From Mesorhizobium sp. dw_380 (GTDB lineage: Bacteria > Pseudomonadota > Alphaproteobacteria > Rhizobiales > Rhizobiaceae), in assembly GCF_018588885.1 (NCBI RefSeq), contig NZ_JAFFIW010000029.1:1-64000 (forward strand): a DNA stretch of 64,000 nucleotides, read 5' to 3'. The notes under the pieces are model-generated. The model worked only from the letters and a program-made list of their open reading frames with translations, was not told where the DNA came from and searched no databases. Within the stretch, counting starts at the first letter, position 1. Each line of letters starts with the position of its first letter. The position numbers and the translations under genes are program-made. Shown here piece by piece: positions 38,287 to 47,934 of the stretch.

Positions 38287-38443
38287 GTATATGGCCCCGT
38301 TGCGATAGCATTGACCGGCGGGGCACTTCCCAAGTGGGCGCTGTTCCGACCAATGAAACTTAATAAAGTTCGGCGGGCATATGCGTTAAAATTAAGCCTG
38401 GATCAAGGGACTTTCGATCCGTTCCGTTGATCGCACAATGAAG

Positions 38444-39544
38444 TTACTGCCTCAGCGCAGCAGAAATGGCGTCAAGGCCGCCCCTCAACTCGGCCTCCGT
38501 CGGCCAGCCGAAGCCGACGCGGAAGAAGCGCTTCTCCATTTCGAACCAGTGGCCGGGGCCGACATAGGTGCCATGGTTTTCCAGCAGGTTCACATAGAAC
38601 CGGTCGAGGTCGAAGCCGGCTTCGACGTTCAGGCGCGGGAAGCCGACGACGCCACCTTCGGGCCGCACCCAGTCGACCAGCGGCTCGCGGTCGATCCAGG
38701 CCTGTACGATGTCGCGGCGGTTGGCCATTTCGGGCAGCAGCGTCGCCAGGAAGGCGTCCCGGCGCTCCAACATGCCGCGCGCGATGCCTTCGTCGATGAC
38801 GCTGCCGCAGATGCCGATCTGCTCCTTGGCGGCGAGGAATGTCTCCTGCAGCAAGGCATCCCTGGTGACCAGCCAGCCGATGCGGATGCCCGGAATACCG
38901 AAGGCTTTTGACAGCGACGAGACGCTGATCGCCTTCCTGCTCAGCGAGGCCGCCGACGGCAGCCGCCTGCCATAGGAAAGGTCGCGATAGGTCTCGTCGA
39001 CCAGCAGATGGCAGTTGCTGGCCTCGGCCAGCGCCACCAGTGCGTCAAGTTCGGCGCGGCTCATCATCGTGCCGGTCGGGTTGTGCGGGCAGGTGACGCT
39101 GATCAGCCTGGTGTTCGGACGCATCGCGGCCTTGATGGCCTCGACATCGATGGCAAAGCCGTGCTCGAAGGCCAGGTCGACAAAGCTGATGGCGCAGCCG
39201 ATCGCCCTCGGGGTTTCGATGTTGGTGGCGTAGTTGGGCCTGATGACGACGAGGTGATCGCTCGCGGATAAAAGCGAGGTCGAGATGATGAACAGCGCGC
39301 CGGCGGCGCCGGCCGTGACCAGCACGTCATCGGGCGAGACGCCGGCATCCTGCGCCGCGATCAGCGCGCGCAAGTCCTTGTCGCCGCGATGCTCGCCGTA
39401 GAAAAGCGTCAGATCCGGCAGCGACAGGCCGATGTCGGAGAGTTTCTGGTCGGCGATCGAGCTTTCGGAGAGATTGTAGCGGATACGGTCATAGCCATAC
39501 TCCTCCGGCGCCTCTTTCTCGATCACCATCCTGGTGTAGTTCAT
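38444..39544 (-). CDS. class I/II aminotransferase (PLP-dependent)
   Basis: A 366-residue fold-type I aminotransferase. VTAGAAGALFIISTSLLSASD is the phosphate-side Gly-rich region, TCPHNPTGTMM the Asn block, LVDETYRDLSYG the Asp/Tyr block and SVSSLSKAFGIPGIRIGWLV holds the Schiff-base Lys. The C-terminal FFRVGFGW gives the substrate carboxylate Arg. The substrate cannot be told; the sequence is of the MalY/AspC-like type and is a stand-alone gene between the MFS and SDR genes on the same strand. Confidence 0.9.
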   Translation of the reverse strand: MNYTRMVIEKEAPEEYGYDRIRYNLSESSIADQKLSDIGLSLPDLTLFYGEHRGDKDLRALIAAQDAGVSPDDVLVTAGAAGALFIISTSLLSASDHLVVIRPNYATNIETPRAIGCAISFVDLAFEHGFAIDVEAIKAAMRPNTRLISVTCPHNPTGTMMSRAELDALVALAEASNCHLLVDETYRDLSYGRRLPSAASLSRKAISVSSLSKAFGIPGIRIGWLVTRDALLQETFLAAKEQIGICGSVIDEGIARGMLERRDAFLATLLPEMANRRDIVQAWIDREPLVDWVRPEGGVVGFPRLNVEAGFDLDRFYVNLLENHGTYVGPGHWFEMEKRFFRVGFGWPTEAELRGGLDAISAALRQ

Positions 39545-39594
39545 GGCTTCCCCTCAAGAACCTGTCGGCTCCATCCAAGCCACAAAAGCATGAG

Positions 39595-39622
39595 GCCTGC
39601 CAAGGCGGATTCGCCGGCAGGC
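39595..39622 (-). terminator. hairpin downstream of the SDR gene
   Basis: GCCTGCC...GGCAGGC with an inner GGCG/CGCC, 25 bases beyond the SDR stop on the minus strand. The T-run is distant and weak. Confidence 0.4.
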
Positions 39623-39646
39623 TTCTGTCCAGTTGCCCTGGCAGGA

Positions 39647-40384
39647 CTAGGCCAGCGCCACGGCGTCGGCGCCGGCGGCCAAGCGCATCGGGCATGACTG
39701 ATCGTTCGCCGCGCGCCACACCGTTTCCGCGACATCAAGCGCGTGAGTGACGGCGGAAGACGGCCCGCGTTCGGCGAAGACACCTTGTGCGAAGCCGGCA
39801 TAGGCATCGGGGAAGCCACCCTGCATCCGATGGGCCTGTGCATTTTCACCGAAGCGAGTCTCCGGAGCCCGTCCCGGCAACACCAGGTTCAGGCGAATGT
39901 TGAATGGCTTGAGTTCCAGCGCAAGCGACTCCGTGAACGCATTCACAGCCGCCTTGCTCGCGGTGTAGACGGAAAGCAGCGGCAGCGGCTTCAAGGTCAC
40001 GCTCGACGTGACGTTCACCACCACACCGGCCTGCCTTTGCCTGAACTGCGGGAACACGGCTCGCGTCATCGCGATCGTTCCCAAAGTGTTTGTCTCGAAG
40101 ACCTCGCGGGCGATTTCCATCGACGTGCCCTCGAGGGCATTCAGAACGCCGATGCCTGCATTGTTGACCAGGACGTCGATCGGCCCCGCGGCCTGCACAG
40201 CCAGACGAATGCTTTCGGAATCGGTGACATCGAGGGCCAGCAGCCGCAGATGTTCGGAGCGTGGCAGGACGCCTTCGCGTGGCGTGCGCATCGATGCGAC
40301 GACCTTCCAATCATGGTCGAGGAAGTAGCGAGCGGTTTCGAGGCCGAAGCCGGATGAGCATCCGGTAATCAGGACGGTTTTCAT
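39647..40384 (-). CDS. short-chain dehydrogenase/reductase
   Basis: A 245-residue classical SDR. Rossmann motif TGCSSGFGLETARYF, NNAG (VNNAGIGVLNALEG), catalytic Ser (NVTSSVTLKPL) and YTASK provide the Ser-Tyr-Lys triad. The C-terminal half is variable, so the substrate is unknown. It is divergent from an AraC-family regulator; the 101-base gap is the obvious site of control. A few codons near the C-terminus carry odd Cys and Arg, but the frame is intact. Confidence 0.9.
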   Translation of the reverse strand: MKTVLITGCSSGFGLETARYFLDHDWKVVASMRTPREGVLPRSEHLRLLALDVTDSESIRLAVQAAGPIDVLVNNAGIGVLNALEGTSMEIAREVFETNTLGTIAMTRAVFPQFRQRQAGVVVNVTSSVTLKPLPLLSVYTASKAAVNAFTESLALELKPFNIRLNLVLPGRAPETRFGENAQAHRMQGGFPDAYAGFAQGVFAERGPSSAVTHALDVAETVWRAANDQSCPMRLAAGADAVALA

Positions 40385-40485
40385 GGGGGGACTCCTTCAG
40401 CCGATTGCAATGCCAAGGAGGGTAGATGGCGATGGCAGGACTTGCTACAATTGGAAGTCCAGCTTTCGTTTGCAGGAGTCCGGAA

Positions 40486-41391
40486 GTGATCGATCCGCTC
40501 GCCGAGGTGGTTACGTTGCTGCAACCCGAAGCCCGGTTCTCCAAACTCGTCATTGGAGCCGGGTGCTGGCGTGTTCGCCGCTCCGAAGCCGGGCAGCCTT
40601 TCTACTGTGCGATCCTCGAAGGTTCCTCCCGCCTCGCTGTCGACGGGCACGAGCCGATCACACTGCAGGCGGGTGACTTCGTCCTGGTTCCCGCGGCCTA
40701 TGGTTTCGCCATGTCGAGCCTCGAGCCGCCGGAATCGGAGGATTTCGAGACTTCGCCCGTCGCTTTGCCGCATGGCGAATTCAGGCACGGTATTCAAACC
40801 GGCCCGCCTGATGTGCGCTTGCTCGTCGGCTATTGCGTCTTTGACTCGCCCGACGCCGCCTTGCTGGTTTCGCTGCTGCCGCAACTCGTGCACATTCGCG
40901 GCGAACGCAGGCTCGCCACGCTGGTGCAGCTGGTGGGCGACGAATCCTGCGAGCAGCGGCCGGCGCGGGATGTCATACTGGCGCGTCTGCTTGAGGTTCT
41001 GCTCATCGAAGCGCTCCGCTCCACGGCCGAGACGGCGGCGTCGCCGGGCCTTCTGCGCGGACTTGCCGATGGGCGCCTTGCGGTGGCATTGCGGCGAATG
41101 CACGAAAGCCCGACCCGGCCCTGGACGGTCGTGCAACTGGCAAGGGAGGCGGCTCTCTCCCGCTCAGCCTTCTTCGAGCGGTTCAGGCGCGCGGTGGGCG
41201 TCGCCCCGATGGAATATCTGCTCGCCTGGCGCATGGCGCTGGCAAAGGATCTGTTGCGCCGAAGCGAAGGAGGTGTCGGCGAAGTCGCGGAACGTGTCGG
41301 CTACAGTTCCGCAAGCACGTTCAGCGTGGCATTCACCCGCCACGTCGGCGTGCCACCGACGCGATATATGCGGGAGCGGACCGCATTATGA
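40486..41391 (+). CDS. AraC family transcriptional regulator (cupin_6 type)
   Basis: A ~301-residue regulator: N-terminal cupin-type effector domain (IDPLAEVVTLLQPEARFSKL to ~170) and a C-terminal double HTH (VQLAREAALSRSAFFERFRR; VAERVGYSSASTFSVAFTRH). GTG at 40486 is chosen: AGGAG lies seven bases upstream, relatives begin MDPLSDVL, and it leaves 101 bases for divergent promoters. ATG 40426 or 40432, after AAGGAGGG, would add ~20 residues and cannot be excluded. Probably regulates the adjacent SDR gene. Confidence 0.88.
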   Translation: MIDPLAEVVTLLQPEARFSKLVIGAGCWRVRRSEAGQPFYCAILEGSSRLAVDGHEPITLQAGDFVLVPAAYGFAMSSLEPPESEDFETSPVALPHGEFRHGIQTGPPDVRLLVGYCVFDSPDAALLVSLLPQLVHIRGERRLATLVQLVGDESCEQRPARDVILARLLEVLLIEALRSTAETAASPGLLRGLADGRLAVALRRMHESPTRPWTVVQLAREAALSRSAFFERFRRAVGVAPMEYLLAWRMALAKDLLRRSEGGVGEVAERVGYSSASTFSVAFTRHVGVPPTRYMRERTAL

Positions 41392-41456
41392 TGGATGCAG
41401 CGCCCTGCAAGGCGTTGGATGGATTCGCCTGGCCGTGCGGGTGTGGCTAATTAGCC

Positions 41457-41921
41457 TCAGGCCGAAACCTTGGTCTTCCGGCCTTTGCCCTTGGCGGGCA
41501 CCACTTCGGCGGCCTTGCGGCCGAGGCCGATCGACTTTGCCAGTTGCGAGCGCGAGGCGGCGTAGTTGGGGGCAACCATCGGGTAATCCGACGGCAGGCC
41601 CCATTTGGCGCGGTAGGCGTCCGGCGTCAGGCCGAAATGCACGCCGAGGTGACGCTTCAGCGACTTGAACTTCTTGCCGTCCTCGAGGCAGATGATGAAA
41701 TCCGGCGTCACCGACTTCTTCGGGTTGACCGCGGGAACCAAGGGTGCTGCCACCGGCACGGCCGGCCTGCCGAGGCTGCCGATCGAGGTGGCGACGCTGG
41801 CGATGAGGTCAGCCAGGCCGGAGGCGGGCAAGCGGTTCTTCTCGACGTAAGCGGACACGATGTGAGCGGTCAGCTCGAGAAGGTCGATGTCTTTGCGAGC
41901 GTCGTTGCTATCGTCGGTCAA
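41457..41921 (-). CDS. Ros/MucR family transcriptional regulator
   Basis: A 154-residue global regulator of the Ros/MucR family that binds AT-rich DNA and controls surface polysaccharides, motility and symbiosis or virulence in relatives. The core FIICLEDGKKFKSLKRHLGV-HFGLTPDAYRAKWGLPSDYP is unmistakable. The zinc site is altered: C78 is kept, but the second Cys is Asp (D81), with H91 and H95. Relatives in Mesorhizobium are known to fold without the usual zinc set. AT-rich sequence upstream (42060-42130) suits autoregulation. It is convergent with the AraC gene. Confidence 0.93.
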   Translation of the reverse strand: MTDDSNDARKDIDLLELTAHIVSAYVEKNRLPASGLADLIASVATSIGSLGRPAVPVAAPLVPAVNPKKSVTPDFIICLEDGKKFKSLKRHLGVHFGLTPDAYRAKWGLPSDYPMVAPNYAASRSQLAKSIGLGRKAAEVVPAKGKGRKTKVSA

Positions 41922-42130
41922 TCTTTCCTCCGTCTATGGCGCGCGGCCTCGAAAATCGGGATCGTTTCGAAAGGACGACGCACAAATCAAAATGCTGAAG
42001 CGTTTTTAGCGTATCCGTTGGAGCACGCCGGGCCGTGCGGCGGAATTCCTAGTCGGCAAATCTGCACAACGCAATGATTTAGCGTGGCGTCACACATTAT
42101 TTTGAACAACTATACTAAACTGTAATAATA

Positions 42131-42835
42131 TCAGACGATCAAGGCCTTGTCTCGCCACAGACGAAATCCGCCTTCGAAGGCGCGTGTGTTGTCACCGCGC
42201 CTGGAGTCGGCGGGCAGTTCGTCGAGCTTGTCGACATTGCCGCCGCCAATGACGACATAATCCGGCTGCAGGGCGGCGCGCAGCCGGTTGACGACGTCGA
42301 AAACATATCCTCGCCACTTCTTCTTGCCGCGCTTTTCCAGGCCGCGTTCGCCGACATAGTCCTCGAAACTCCTGCCTTTTCTGTAGGGAAGATGGGCGAG
42401 TTCCATCGGCTGGGCGACATTGTCGAAGACCATCGCCGCACCAAGGCCGGTTCCGAGGCCCAGGAACAGCATGCGCCCGCCCTCATAGCTGCCGATGGCC
42501 TGCATCAGCGCATCATTGACCACCTTGACCGGCTTGCCGAACTGCGCGGCGAAATCGAAGCCGGCCCAACCCTTGCCCAGGTTCATGGGGTCGAGCACCG
42601 GCTTGTTGTGGCGCACCGGGCCCGGATAGCCCATTGAGATGACGTCGTAGGACAGGCCCTCGGCGAGCTTTTTCACCGTGTCGACCATCTGCTGTGGTGT
42701 CAGATCCGGTCCGGAATCGGCTCGGCGCTCGGTGCCCCCGTCGCTTGTCAGGATCTTGACGTGCGAACCGCCAATGTCGATCGCCAGCACGATCTTCTCG
42801 GTGCCCGATGCTGGTTGCTTCACCGCCTTGGCCAT
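42131..42835 (-). CDS. ppgK: ROK-type polyphosphate glucokinase-like kinase
   Basis: A 234-residue ROK-family kinase. LAIDIGGSHVKILTSDGG is the phosphate-binding motif, DVISMGYPGPV and VNDALMQAIG the sugar-binding and catalytic Asp blocks, and FLGLGTGLGAAMVFD the second phosphate loop. The compact length and lack of a ROK zinc motif resemble polyphosphate-dependent glucokinase, which phosphorylates glucose with polyphosphate. The donor is inferred. ATG 42835 has GGAGGGG close upstream; ATG 42853 overlaps the zwf stop and is the alternative. Last gene of the operon. Confidence 0.82.
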   Translation of the reverse strand: MAKAVKQPASGTEKIVLAIDIGGSHVKILTSDGGTERRADSGPDLTPQQMVDTVKKLAEGLSYDVISMGYPGPVRHNKPVLDPMNLGKGWAGFDFAAQFGKPVKVVNDALMQAIGSYEGGRMLFLGLGTGLGAAMVFDNVAQPMELAHLPYRKGRSFEDYVGERGLEKRGKKKWRGYVFDVVNRLRAALQPDYVVIGGGNVDKLDELPADSRRGDNTRAFEGGFRLWRDKALIV

Positions 42836-42849
42836 CGCGTCCCCTCCAC

Positions 42850-44226
42850 TCATGCCACCGGGTCGATCCAGCCATCGGGCGGCCCGAAGCCGGACATGGC
42901 GTCCGCCGGTCCCCATGTCTTCGGCTCGTAAAGGTGCGGCGGCGTGGTGTCGCCGAGCACCGGACCGACGATGCGCCAGGCAAGCTCAGCCGCATCCTGG
43001 CGCGTGAAGAGCTGGCCATTGCCGTTCATGGCGTCGCCGATCAGCCTTTCGTAAGGCGGCATGTCGCCCTTGCTGTCGTCGAGCGCCGTCAATTCCACCT
43101 GCTCGCCGACCATGTCGTCACCGGACGCCTTGCGCTGGGCGCCGATGGCGATCACCACCTGCGGGTCGATGCGGAAGCGCACGTAATTCTGGTCGGCGGG
43201 CTTGATCGGGTCGAAGACGTCGAGCGGCGGCCGCTTCAGCCGCACCACCACCTCGGTGACATGCACCGGCATGTTCTTGCCGGCGCGGATGAAGAACGGC
43301 ACGTCCTGCCAGCGCCAGGTGTCGACGAAGAAACGCACCGCCGCGAAGGTCTCGACCGGCGAGTTCGGCGCCACGCCGGGCTCGGCGAGATAGCCGGTAA
43401 ACTGGCCGCGCACGACATCGTCCTTGGTCAGGGTGCGGATGGCTCGGAGCACCTGCACCTTTTCGTCGATCAGATCGTCGGCCGAGCGGCCGACCGGCGG
43501 CTCCATGGCCAGAAGCAAGAGGATGTTGAGCAGATGGTTCTCGATGACATCCCTGATACAGCCGACATCGTCATAGAAGCGGCCACGCCCCTCGACGCCG
43601 AAATCCTCGGCCATGGTGATCTGCACGCTCTCGACGAAGTTGCGGTTCCAGATCGGCTCGAGCAGGGAATTGGCGAAGCGGAAATAGAGCAGGTTCTGGA
43701 TCGCTTCCTTGCCGAGATAGTGGTCGATGCGGAAGATCGACTGCTCGTCGAACACCAGGTGCAGCACCCGGTTCAGCCAGCGCGCGGACTGCAAATCGTG
43801 GCCGAACGGCTTTTCCACCATCAGCCGCGCGCCATGCGCGGTGCCCGATTGCTCCAGACCCTGGACGACGGTCTCGAACATGGTCGGCGGCACAGCCATG
43901 TAGTGCATCGGCCGCTGGGCGCTGCCAAGTGCGGTCTTCAGCTTCTCGAACGTGGCCGGATCGCGGTAGTCGCCGCTGACATAGCGCAACAGCGAGGCGA
44001 ACTTGGCGAACACGTTCTCGTCGATCTTGCCAATGGCATTGACGATGCCGTCGCGGGCGCGCGCCTGCAACTGCTTCAAATCCCAGGCGTCGAAGGCGAC
44101 GCCGATCACAGGTTCCGTCAGCGTGCCCTTGGCGACCATCTGGTAAAGGGCCGGAAATATCTTCTTGTGGGCGAGGTCACCGGTCGCTCCGAAGAGCACC
44201 AGCGTATCGGACCGTTCCTGGCTCAC
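42850..44226 (-). CDS. zwf: glucose-6-phosphate 1-dehydrogenase
   Basis: A 458-residue NADP-dependent enzyme that starts the oxidative pentose phosphate and Entner-Doudoroff routes. Cofactor motif [12 protein letters not shown]; active site [15 protein letters not shown]; substrate block [15 protein letters not shown]. The start is GTG at 44226 with GGGGAG seven bases upstream. It is slightly shorter than the ~490 residues of E. coli Zwf because of a trimmed N-terminus. Twenty bases separate it from gnd, and the kinase follows with near overlap. Confidence 0.95.
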   Translation of the reverse strand: MSQERSDTLVLFGATGDLAHKKIFPALYQMVAKGTLTEPVIGVAFDAWDLKQLQARARDGIVNAIGKIDENVFAKFASLLRYVSGDYRDPATFEKLKTALGSAQRPMHYMAVPPTMFETVVQGLEQSGTAHGARLMVEKPFGHDLQSARWLNRVLHLVFDEQSIFRIDHYLGKEAIQNLLYFRFANSLLEPIWNRNFVESVQITMAEDFGVEGRGRFYDDVGCIRDVIENHLLNILLLLAMEPPVGRSADDLIDEKVQVLRAIRTLTKDDVVRGQFTGYLAEPGVAPNSPVETFAAVRFFVDTWRWQDVPFFIRAGKNMPVHVTEVVVRLKRPPLDVFDPIKPADQNYVRFRIDPQVVIAIGAQRKASGDDMVGEQVELTALDDSKGDMPPYERLIGDAMNGNGQLFTRQDAAELAWRIVGPVLGDTTPPHLYEPKTWGPADAMSGFGPPDGWIDPVA

Positions 44227-44246
44227 GCGCGTCTCCCCTGCCGCCC

Positions 44247-45260
44247 TCACTTGCCGGCCTTCGTTTTTTCGACATGGCCGCCAAAGGCGTAGCGCATCGC
44301 GGACAACAGCTTGTCGGAGAATTCGGATTCGCCTTGCGAGGAGAAGCGGTCGAACAGCGCCGAGGACAGAACCGGCGCCGGCACGCCGGTGTCGATGGCC
44401 GCCTTCAATGTCCAGCGGCCTTCGCCGGAATCCGAAACACGGCCGCCGAACTGCGCCAGGCCCGGATCGCCCTTCAGCGCGCCGGCGGTGAGATCGAGCA
44501 GCCAGGAACCGATGACGCTGCCATGCCGCCAGACCTCGGCCACCTGGGGAAGGTCGATGTCGAACTGGTAGTATTGCGGGTTTTCCAGCGGGCTGGTCTC
44601 GGCGTCCGCGGTGCGCTGCCGTTTGCCGGCATTGGCCGATTTCAGGATGTTCATGCCTTCGGCATAGGCGGCCATGACGCCGTATTCGATGCCATTGTGC
44701 ACCATCTTGACGAAGTGGCCGGCGCCGCTCGGTCCGCAATGCAGGTAGCCGAAGGGCGCGGTCCCGGCATCCCTGGGCGGATTGGAGCCGGCATCGGCGC
44801 CCGGTGCCAGCGTGGCGAAGACCGAATCGAGGTGCTGCACCGCCACGTCGGGACCTCCGATCATCAGGCAGTAGCCACGCTCAAGGCCCCAGACACCACC
44901 GCTGGTGCCGACATCGACAAGGTGGATACCCTTGGTGGCCAGTTTCGCGGCCTGGTCGACGGCGTCGTGATAGTAGGAATTGCCGCCGTCGATGACGATG
45001 TCGCCAGGCTCCATCAGGGCGGCGACCTGATCGATGATCTTGCCGGTTATCGCCGCCGGCAGCATCAGCCAGACACAGCGCGGCTTGGCGAGCTTGCCGA
45101 CGAATTCCGTCAGGGAGGCCGCCCCCAAGGCGCCGTCGCTGACCAGGGCCGCGACACTGGCGGGGTTGATGTCGTAGACGACGCATTCATGGCCGTCGCG
45201 CATCAGGCGGCGGACCATGTTGGCGCCCATCCGGCCGAGTCCCATCATTCCGATCTGCAT
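44247..45260 (-). CDS. gnd: 6-phosphogluconate dehydrogenase (decarboxylating, short type)
   Basis: A 337-residue short 6-phosphogluconate dehydrogenase (YqeC type), which makes ribulose-5-phosphate, CO2 and NAD(P)[21 protein letters not shown] is the cofactor motif, [12 protein letters not shown] and [20 protein letters not shown] the substrate blocks, and [18 protein letters not shown] carries the catalytic Lys and substrate residues. The length fits the short family, not the 470-residue long one. ATG 45260 is the family start. No 6-phosphogluconolactonase gene is nearby. Confidence 0.93.
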   Translation of the reverse strand: MQIGMMGLGRMGANMVRRLMRDGHECVVYDINPASVAALVSDGALGAASLTEFVGKLAKPRCVWLMLPAAITGKIIDQVAALMEPGDIVIDGGNSYYHDAVDQAAKLATKGIHLVDVGTSGGVWGLERGYCLMIGGPDVAVQHLDSVFATLAPGADAGSNPPRDAGTAPFGYLHCGPSGAGHFVKMVHNGIEYGVMAAYAEGMNILKSANAGKRQRTADAETSPLENPQYYQFDIDLPQVAEVWRHGSVIGSWLLDLTAGALKGDPGLAQFGGRVSDSGEGRWTLKAAIDTGVPAPVLSSALFDRFSSQGESEFSDKLLSAMRYAFGGHVEKTKAGK

Positions 45261-45316
45261 GGTTTCGTCCCTGTTTTTCCTGGAGATTTGCTGGATATCG
45301 AGGATGAATCTACTGG

Positions 45317-47728
45317 CTATCCCTGCCCGACTGACATGACGGAGAAGTCGACATTCTCCCAATCACCGGTTCCGGGCCAGAAAAAAGTGAAGATGAGCGT
45401 GCTTCCCTTCGGGAGGCTGGCGACAGGCAGATCGGCAAGATGGATGCCGAAAGCATTTTGCGCCGTATGGCTGTCGTGGGCGGTCGCCCAGTCGTCGGTG
45501 CTCCAGTGGACGGTCGCCGCCGTCAGCAGTTCGATACGCAGCGTCTTGCCCTCGGGCAGTGTGCGGATCTTGTTGTTGGGTCGCCACGTCCTGAATGGCG
45601 ACGCGGTCTTGTCCTCGATGTAGCGCTTCACGCCTTGCGGCGGCATGTCGAAGACGGCGCCGTCGCGCAGCGAACGCAACAGCTTGATGTGCTCCGAATG
45701 GGCCCAGACCAGGGGCATGGCGCTGCCCGAGGGGCGGCCATGCCGCAATTCGCGCTCGGCCAGGTCGGCGCCGTCCCAGACTTGCTCCGGCAACAGGCCG
45801 CACGGCCCGGCTGAGCCTTCCAGCGCCGCCAGCAGGGTGACCGCCGCATCCTTGCGCCCTGCCGCCAGTTCGTAGTGGGCGCGTTCGCCGGCGAGCAGCG
45901 GCCACGGACGACCCTGGCCGATGCCGTCGAACGGTGCGCCGTCTTCGTGCTCGCCGTAGCCGTCATTGTTATAGCGGTACCACAGCGGGCCTTGCGGCAA
46001 TTCGCAGCGCAATTGCGCGTCGATGACCTTGACCGTGTCGACGATGCGCGGCTCGTCGGCCGCCCTCAGGCCAAAGCGCACCAGCGCCAGTGCGTCCGGA
46101 CTGACGATTTCCTGCGCCGGCCGGTCGGTGTCGCCGGGCGGCCGGTTCTTGATCGGGACATAGCCATCCTTCGGCGAACCGGCGTCGGCGCTGTCGGGCG
46201 GCGCGACGCGGACATAATAGCCGTCGACGCCGGCCGCCTTGCAGATCGCCGTGCCGGTGACATAGGTCCAGCGCTCGACCTGGTCGTTCCAGACATCCGC
46301 GGTCTCGCGCAGATAGGTTGCCGCGTCCGGCTTGCGGCTGGCGTCGAGCAGGTCGGCGGCGGCAAGCAATGCGGCGATCTCGACGGCAAGCGTGAATGGG
46401 CTGTAGCCGGCATCCTCTTCCCAGCGGTCCTCGCCGGTAACGGGTCCGTTGCGCACGACATAGGCCGCGGCGCGCTCGATCATCGGCAGGACGCCGGCGA
46501 GCCTGGCGCGCGGCAGGTGCCCCGCGCGATGCAAGGCGTCGGCCAGCAGCAGCGGAAAGGCGCATTCATCCATCTGGATGCCCGGCCAATAGGCCGATCC
46601 GTCGAGCCAGGCGTTCTGCGGCCAGTGGCCGTCCGGCTGCTGGATCGAGCGCAGATACTCGAGAATCCGCAGCGCCGAGGCGGCATCGCCGGCGGCGAGG
46701 AAGCCGCCCGCCGTTTCGACCAGATCGCGGGGCCAGACCAGATGATAGCCGCCGAGGTCGTCGTCGCCCTTGTTGAAGCCCCAGGGGATGGACAGGCTGG
46801 CGACCGCCGCGCCCGGCACGGCGATCGAGCGGTGCGTCGCCAGAACGGCGGTGCTGGCGCGGTAGCTGTCGATCCCCGACGCCGCGTGCCGGTCCAGAGG
46901 CAAAAGCCCCGCCTGCCATTCGCGCCAATTCTGGACGTAGGACTTCGCTGCCGGCTCAAAACCTCGCCTCAGGCTGGCGAAGGCATTTTCAGCCGCCTCG
47001 TTTGATGTTGCGCCGAAACCGAGCGCCAGCACCGCCTTTGTCTTTGCTGATGTGAAGCCTATCTCGCCGGTCAGCGCGACATTGCCGTCCTCGGCGCGCC
47101 GGCAAGCCGGATCGAGCTTGCCGGTGTGGTTGAGCTGCTGCCAGCCATCGGAGAAGCCGACATAGCCGGCTGAACAGTCTCGCCAGGGCAGCGACGAGGC
47201 CAGCGCCAGGCAGGTGCCGCGCCCCGAGGCGAACAGCACTGGCGTTCCCTTGTGGTCGCCGACCCAGGCGGTGTTGCCCATGCCGGCATTGACCAGATGC
47301 GGCGCCAGAAGCGCGTAGACGCGGTAGTCGCCGACAGTGCCCTTGAGCTGAACAAAGGTGATCTCTTGCAGCAAGGTCGGACGCGCCGGATCGGCAAGGA
47401 TGCGCTTCTCGATCCGGTAGGCGCCGTCATCCGCGGTGTTGACCAGCCTATAGGCGGGCACACCGTCCTCGAAGGGTTCGATGGCATGCGCGGCATCGCG
47501 CTTTTCTTCGCTGAAATAGCCGTTCGGGCCGGTGACGATCAGGCCGAGGTCGCGGGTGCAGGCGCTGTCGGCGCGCGGATAGTACACCTCGTTCAGGATG
47601 CCGTGGCTGATGGTGAACCAGACACGGCCAGCCGGCGACAGCGAAGTGCCGACGCCGCTCTTGGCGCTCGACGTCCAGCGCGCCGGAATTCCCGGTGCGC
47701 CCGGGGGAACGATCGGCGTCACTGGCAT
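45317..47728 (-). CDS. GH15 glucoamylase (glucan 1,4-alpha-glucosidase)
   Basis: An 803-residue glycoside hydrolase releasing glucose from alpha-glucan ends. The N-terminal domain (~1-270) is the beta-sandwich of bacterial glucoamylases; the (alpha/alpha)6 catalytic domain follows, with LVWPRDLVETAGGFL, the acid Glu in IQMDECAFPLLL and the base Glu in GLLPEQVWDG. A C-terminal ~100-residue domain (RTLPEGKTLRIELLTAAT...) looks like a starch- or sugar-binding module. No signal peptide, so it acts in the cytosol. ATG 47728 follows AGGAGG. First gene of the operon; gnd is 56 bases downstream. Divergent from the sugar ABC genes. Confidence 0.9.
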   Translation of the reverse strand: MPVTPIVPPGAPGIPARWTSSAKSGVGTSLSPAGRVWFTISHGILNEVYYPRADSACTRDLGLIVTGPNGYFSEEKRDAAHAIEPFEDGVPAYRLVNTADDGAYRIEKRILADPARPTLLQEITFVQLKGTVGDYRVYALLAPHLVNAGMGNTAWVGDHKGTPVLFASGRGTCLALASSLPWRDCSAGYVGFSDGWQQLNHTGKLDPACRRAEDGNVALTGEIGFTSAKTKAVLALGFGATSNEAAENAFASLRRGFEPAAKSYVQNWREWQAGLLPLDRHAASGIDSYRASTAVLATHRSIAVPGAAVASLSIPWGFNKGDDDLGGYHLVWPRDLVETAGGFLAAGDAASALRILEYLRSIQQPDGHWPQNAWLDGSAYWPGIQMDECAFPLLLADALHRAGHLPRARLAGVLPMIERAAAYVVRNGPVTGEDRWEEDAGYSPFTLAVEIAALLAAADLLDASRKPDAATYLRETADVWNDQVERWTYVTGTAICKAAGVDGYYVRVAPPDSADAGSPKDGYVPIKNRPPGDTDRPAQEIVSPDALALVRFGLRAADEPRIVDTVKVIDAQLRCELPQGPLWYRYNNDGYGEHEDGAPFDGIGQGRPWPLLAGERAHYELAAGRKDAAVTLLAALEGSAGPCGLLPEQVWDGADLAERELRHGRPSGSAMPLVWAHSEHIKLLRSLRDGAVFDMPPQGVKRYIEDKTASPFRTWRPNNKIRTLPEGKTLRIELLTAATVHWSTDDWATAHDSHTAQNAFGIHLADLPVASLPKGSTLIFTFFWPGTGDWENVDFSVMSVGQG

Positions 47729-47849
47729 GCTTGTTTGGCCTCCTGTGAGCATGCCTAACCCATCCACCGAAGCCATTTCAATCATTGCACCGCAAGTTGA
47801 TCGGCGGCTGATCACGGATTGCAGTTGACAGCTTGCCGGCCATCTGCAT

Positions 47850-47860
47850 TTGTCTGACAA
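47850..47860. promoter_or_regulatory. small dyad in the GH15/sugar-ABC divergent region
   Basis: TTGTC-T-GACAA, a perfect 5-bp dyad, lies beside TTGACA (47825-47830), which could be a -35 for the transporter. No LacI-type consensus was confirmed. The rest of 47729-47934 shows nothing certain. Confidence 0.25.
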
Positions 47861-47934
47861 TAGATAAAAAACAGGAACATAGGCACGATTTCAGCGGAAT
47901 CAGCAGCACCAGCAACTCTTGGGAGGAGTATGAC

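Noticed and set aside
38287-38443. Possible small gene between the MFS and aminotransferase genes
   Set aside because: No frame with a start, ribosome binding site and coding look was found; it probably holds promoter DNA only.
44227-44739. Upstream extension of zwf inside gnd
   Set aside because: The extension is an alternate frame of gnd, and GTG 44226 has a good ribosome binding site.
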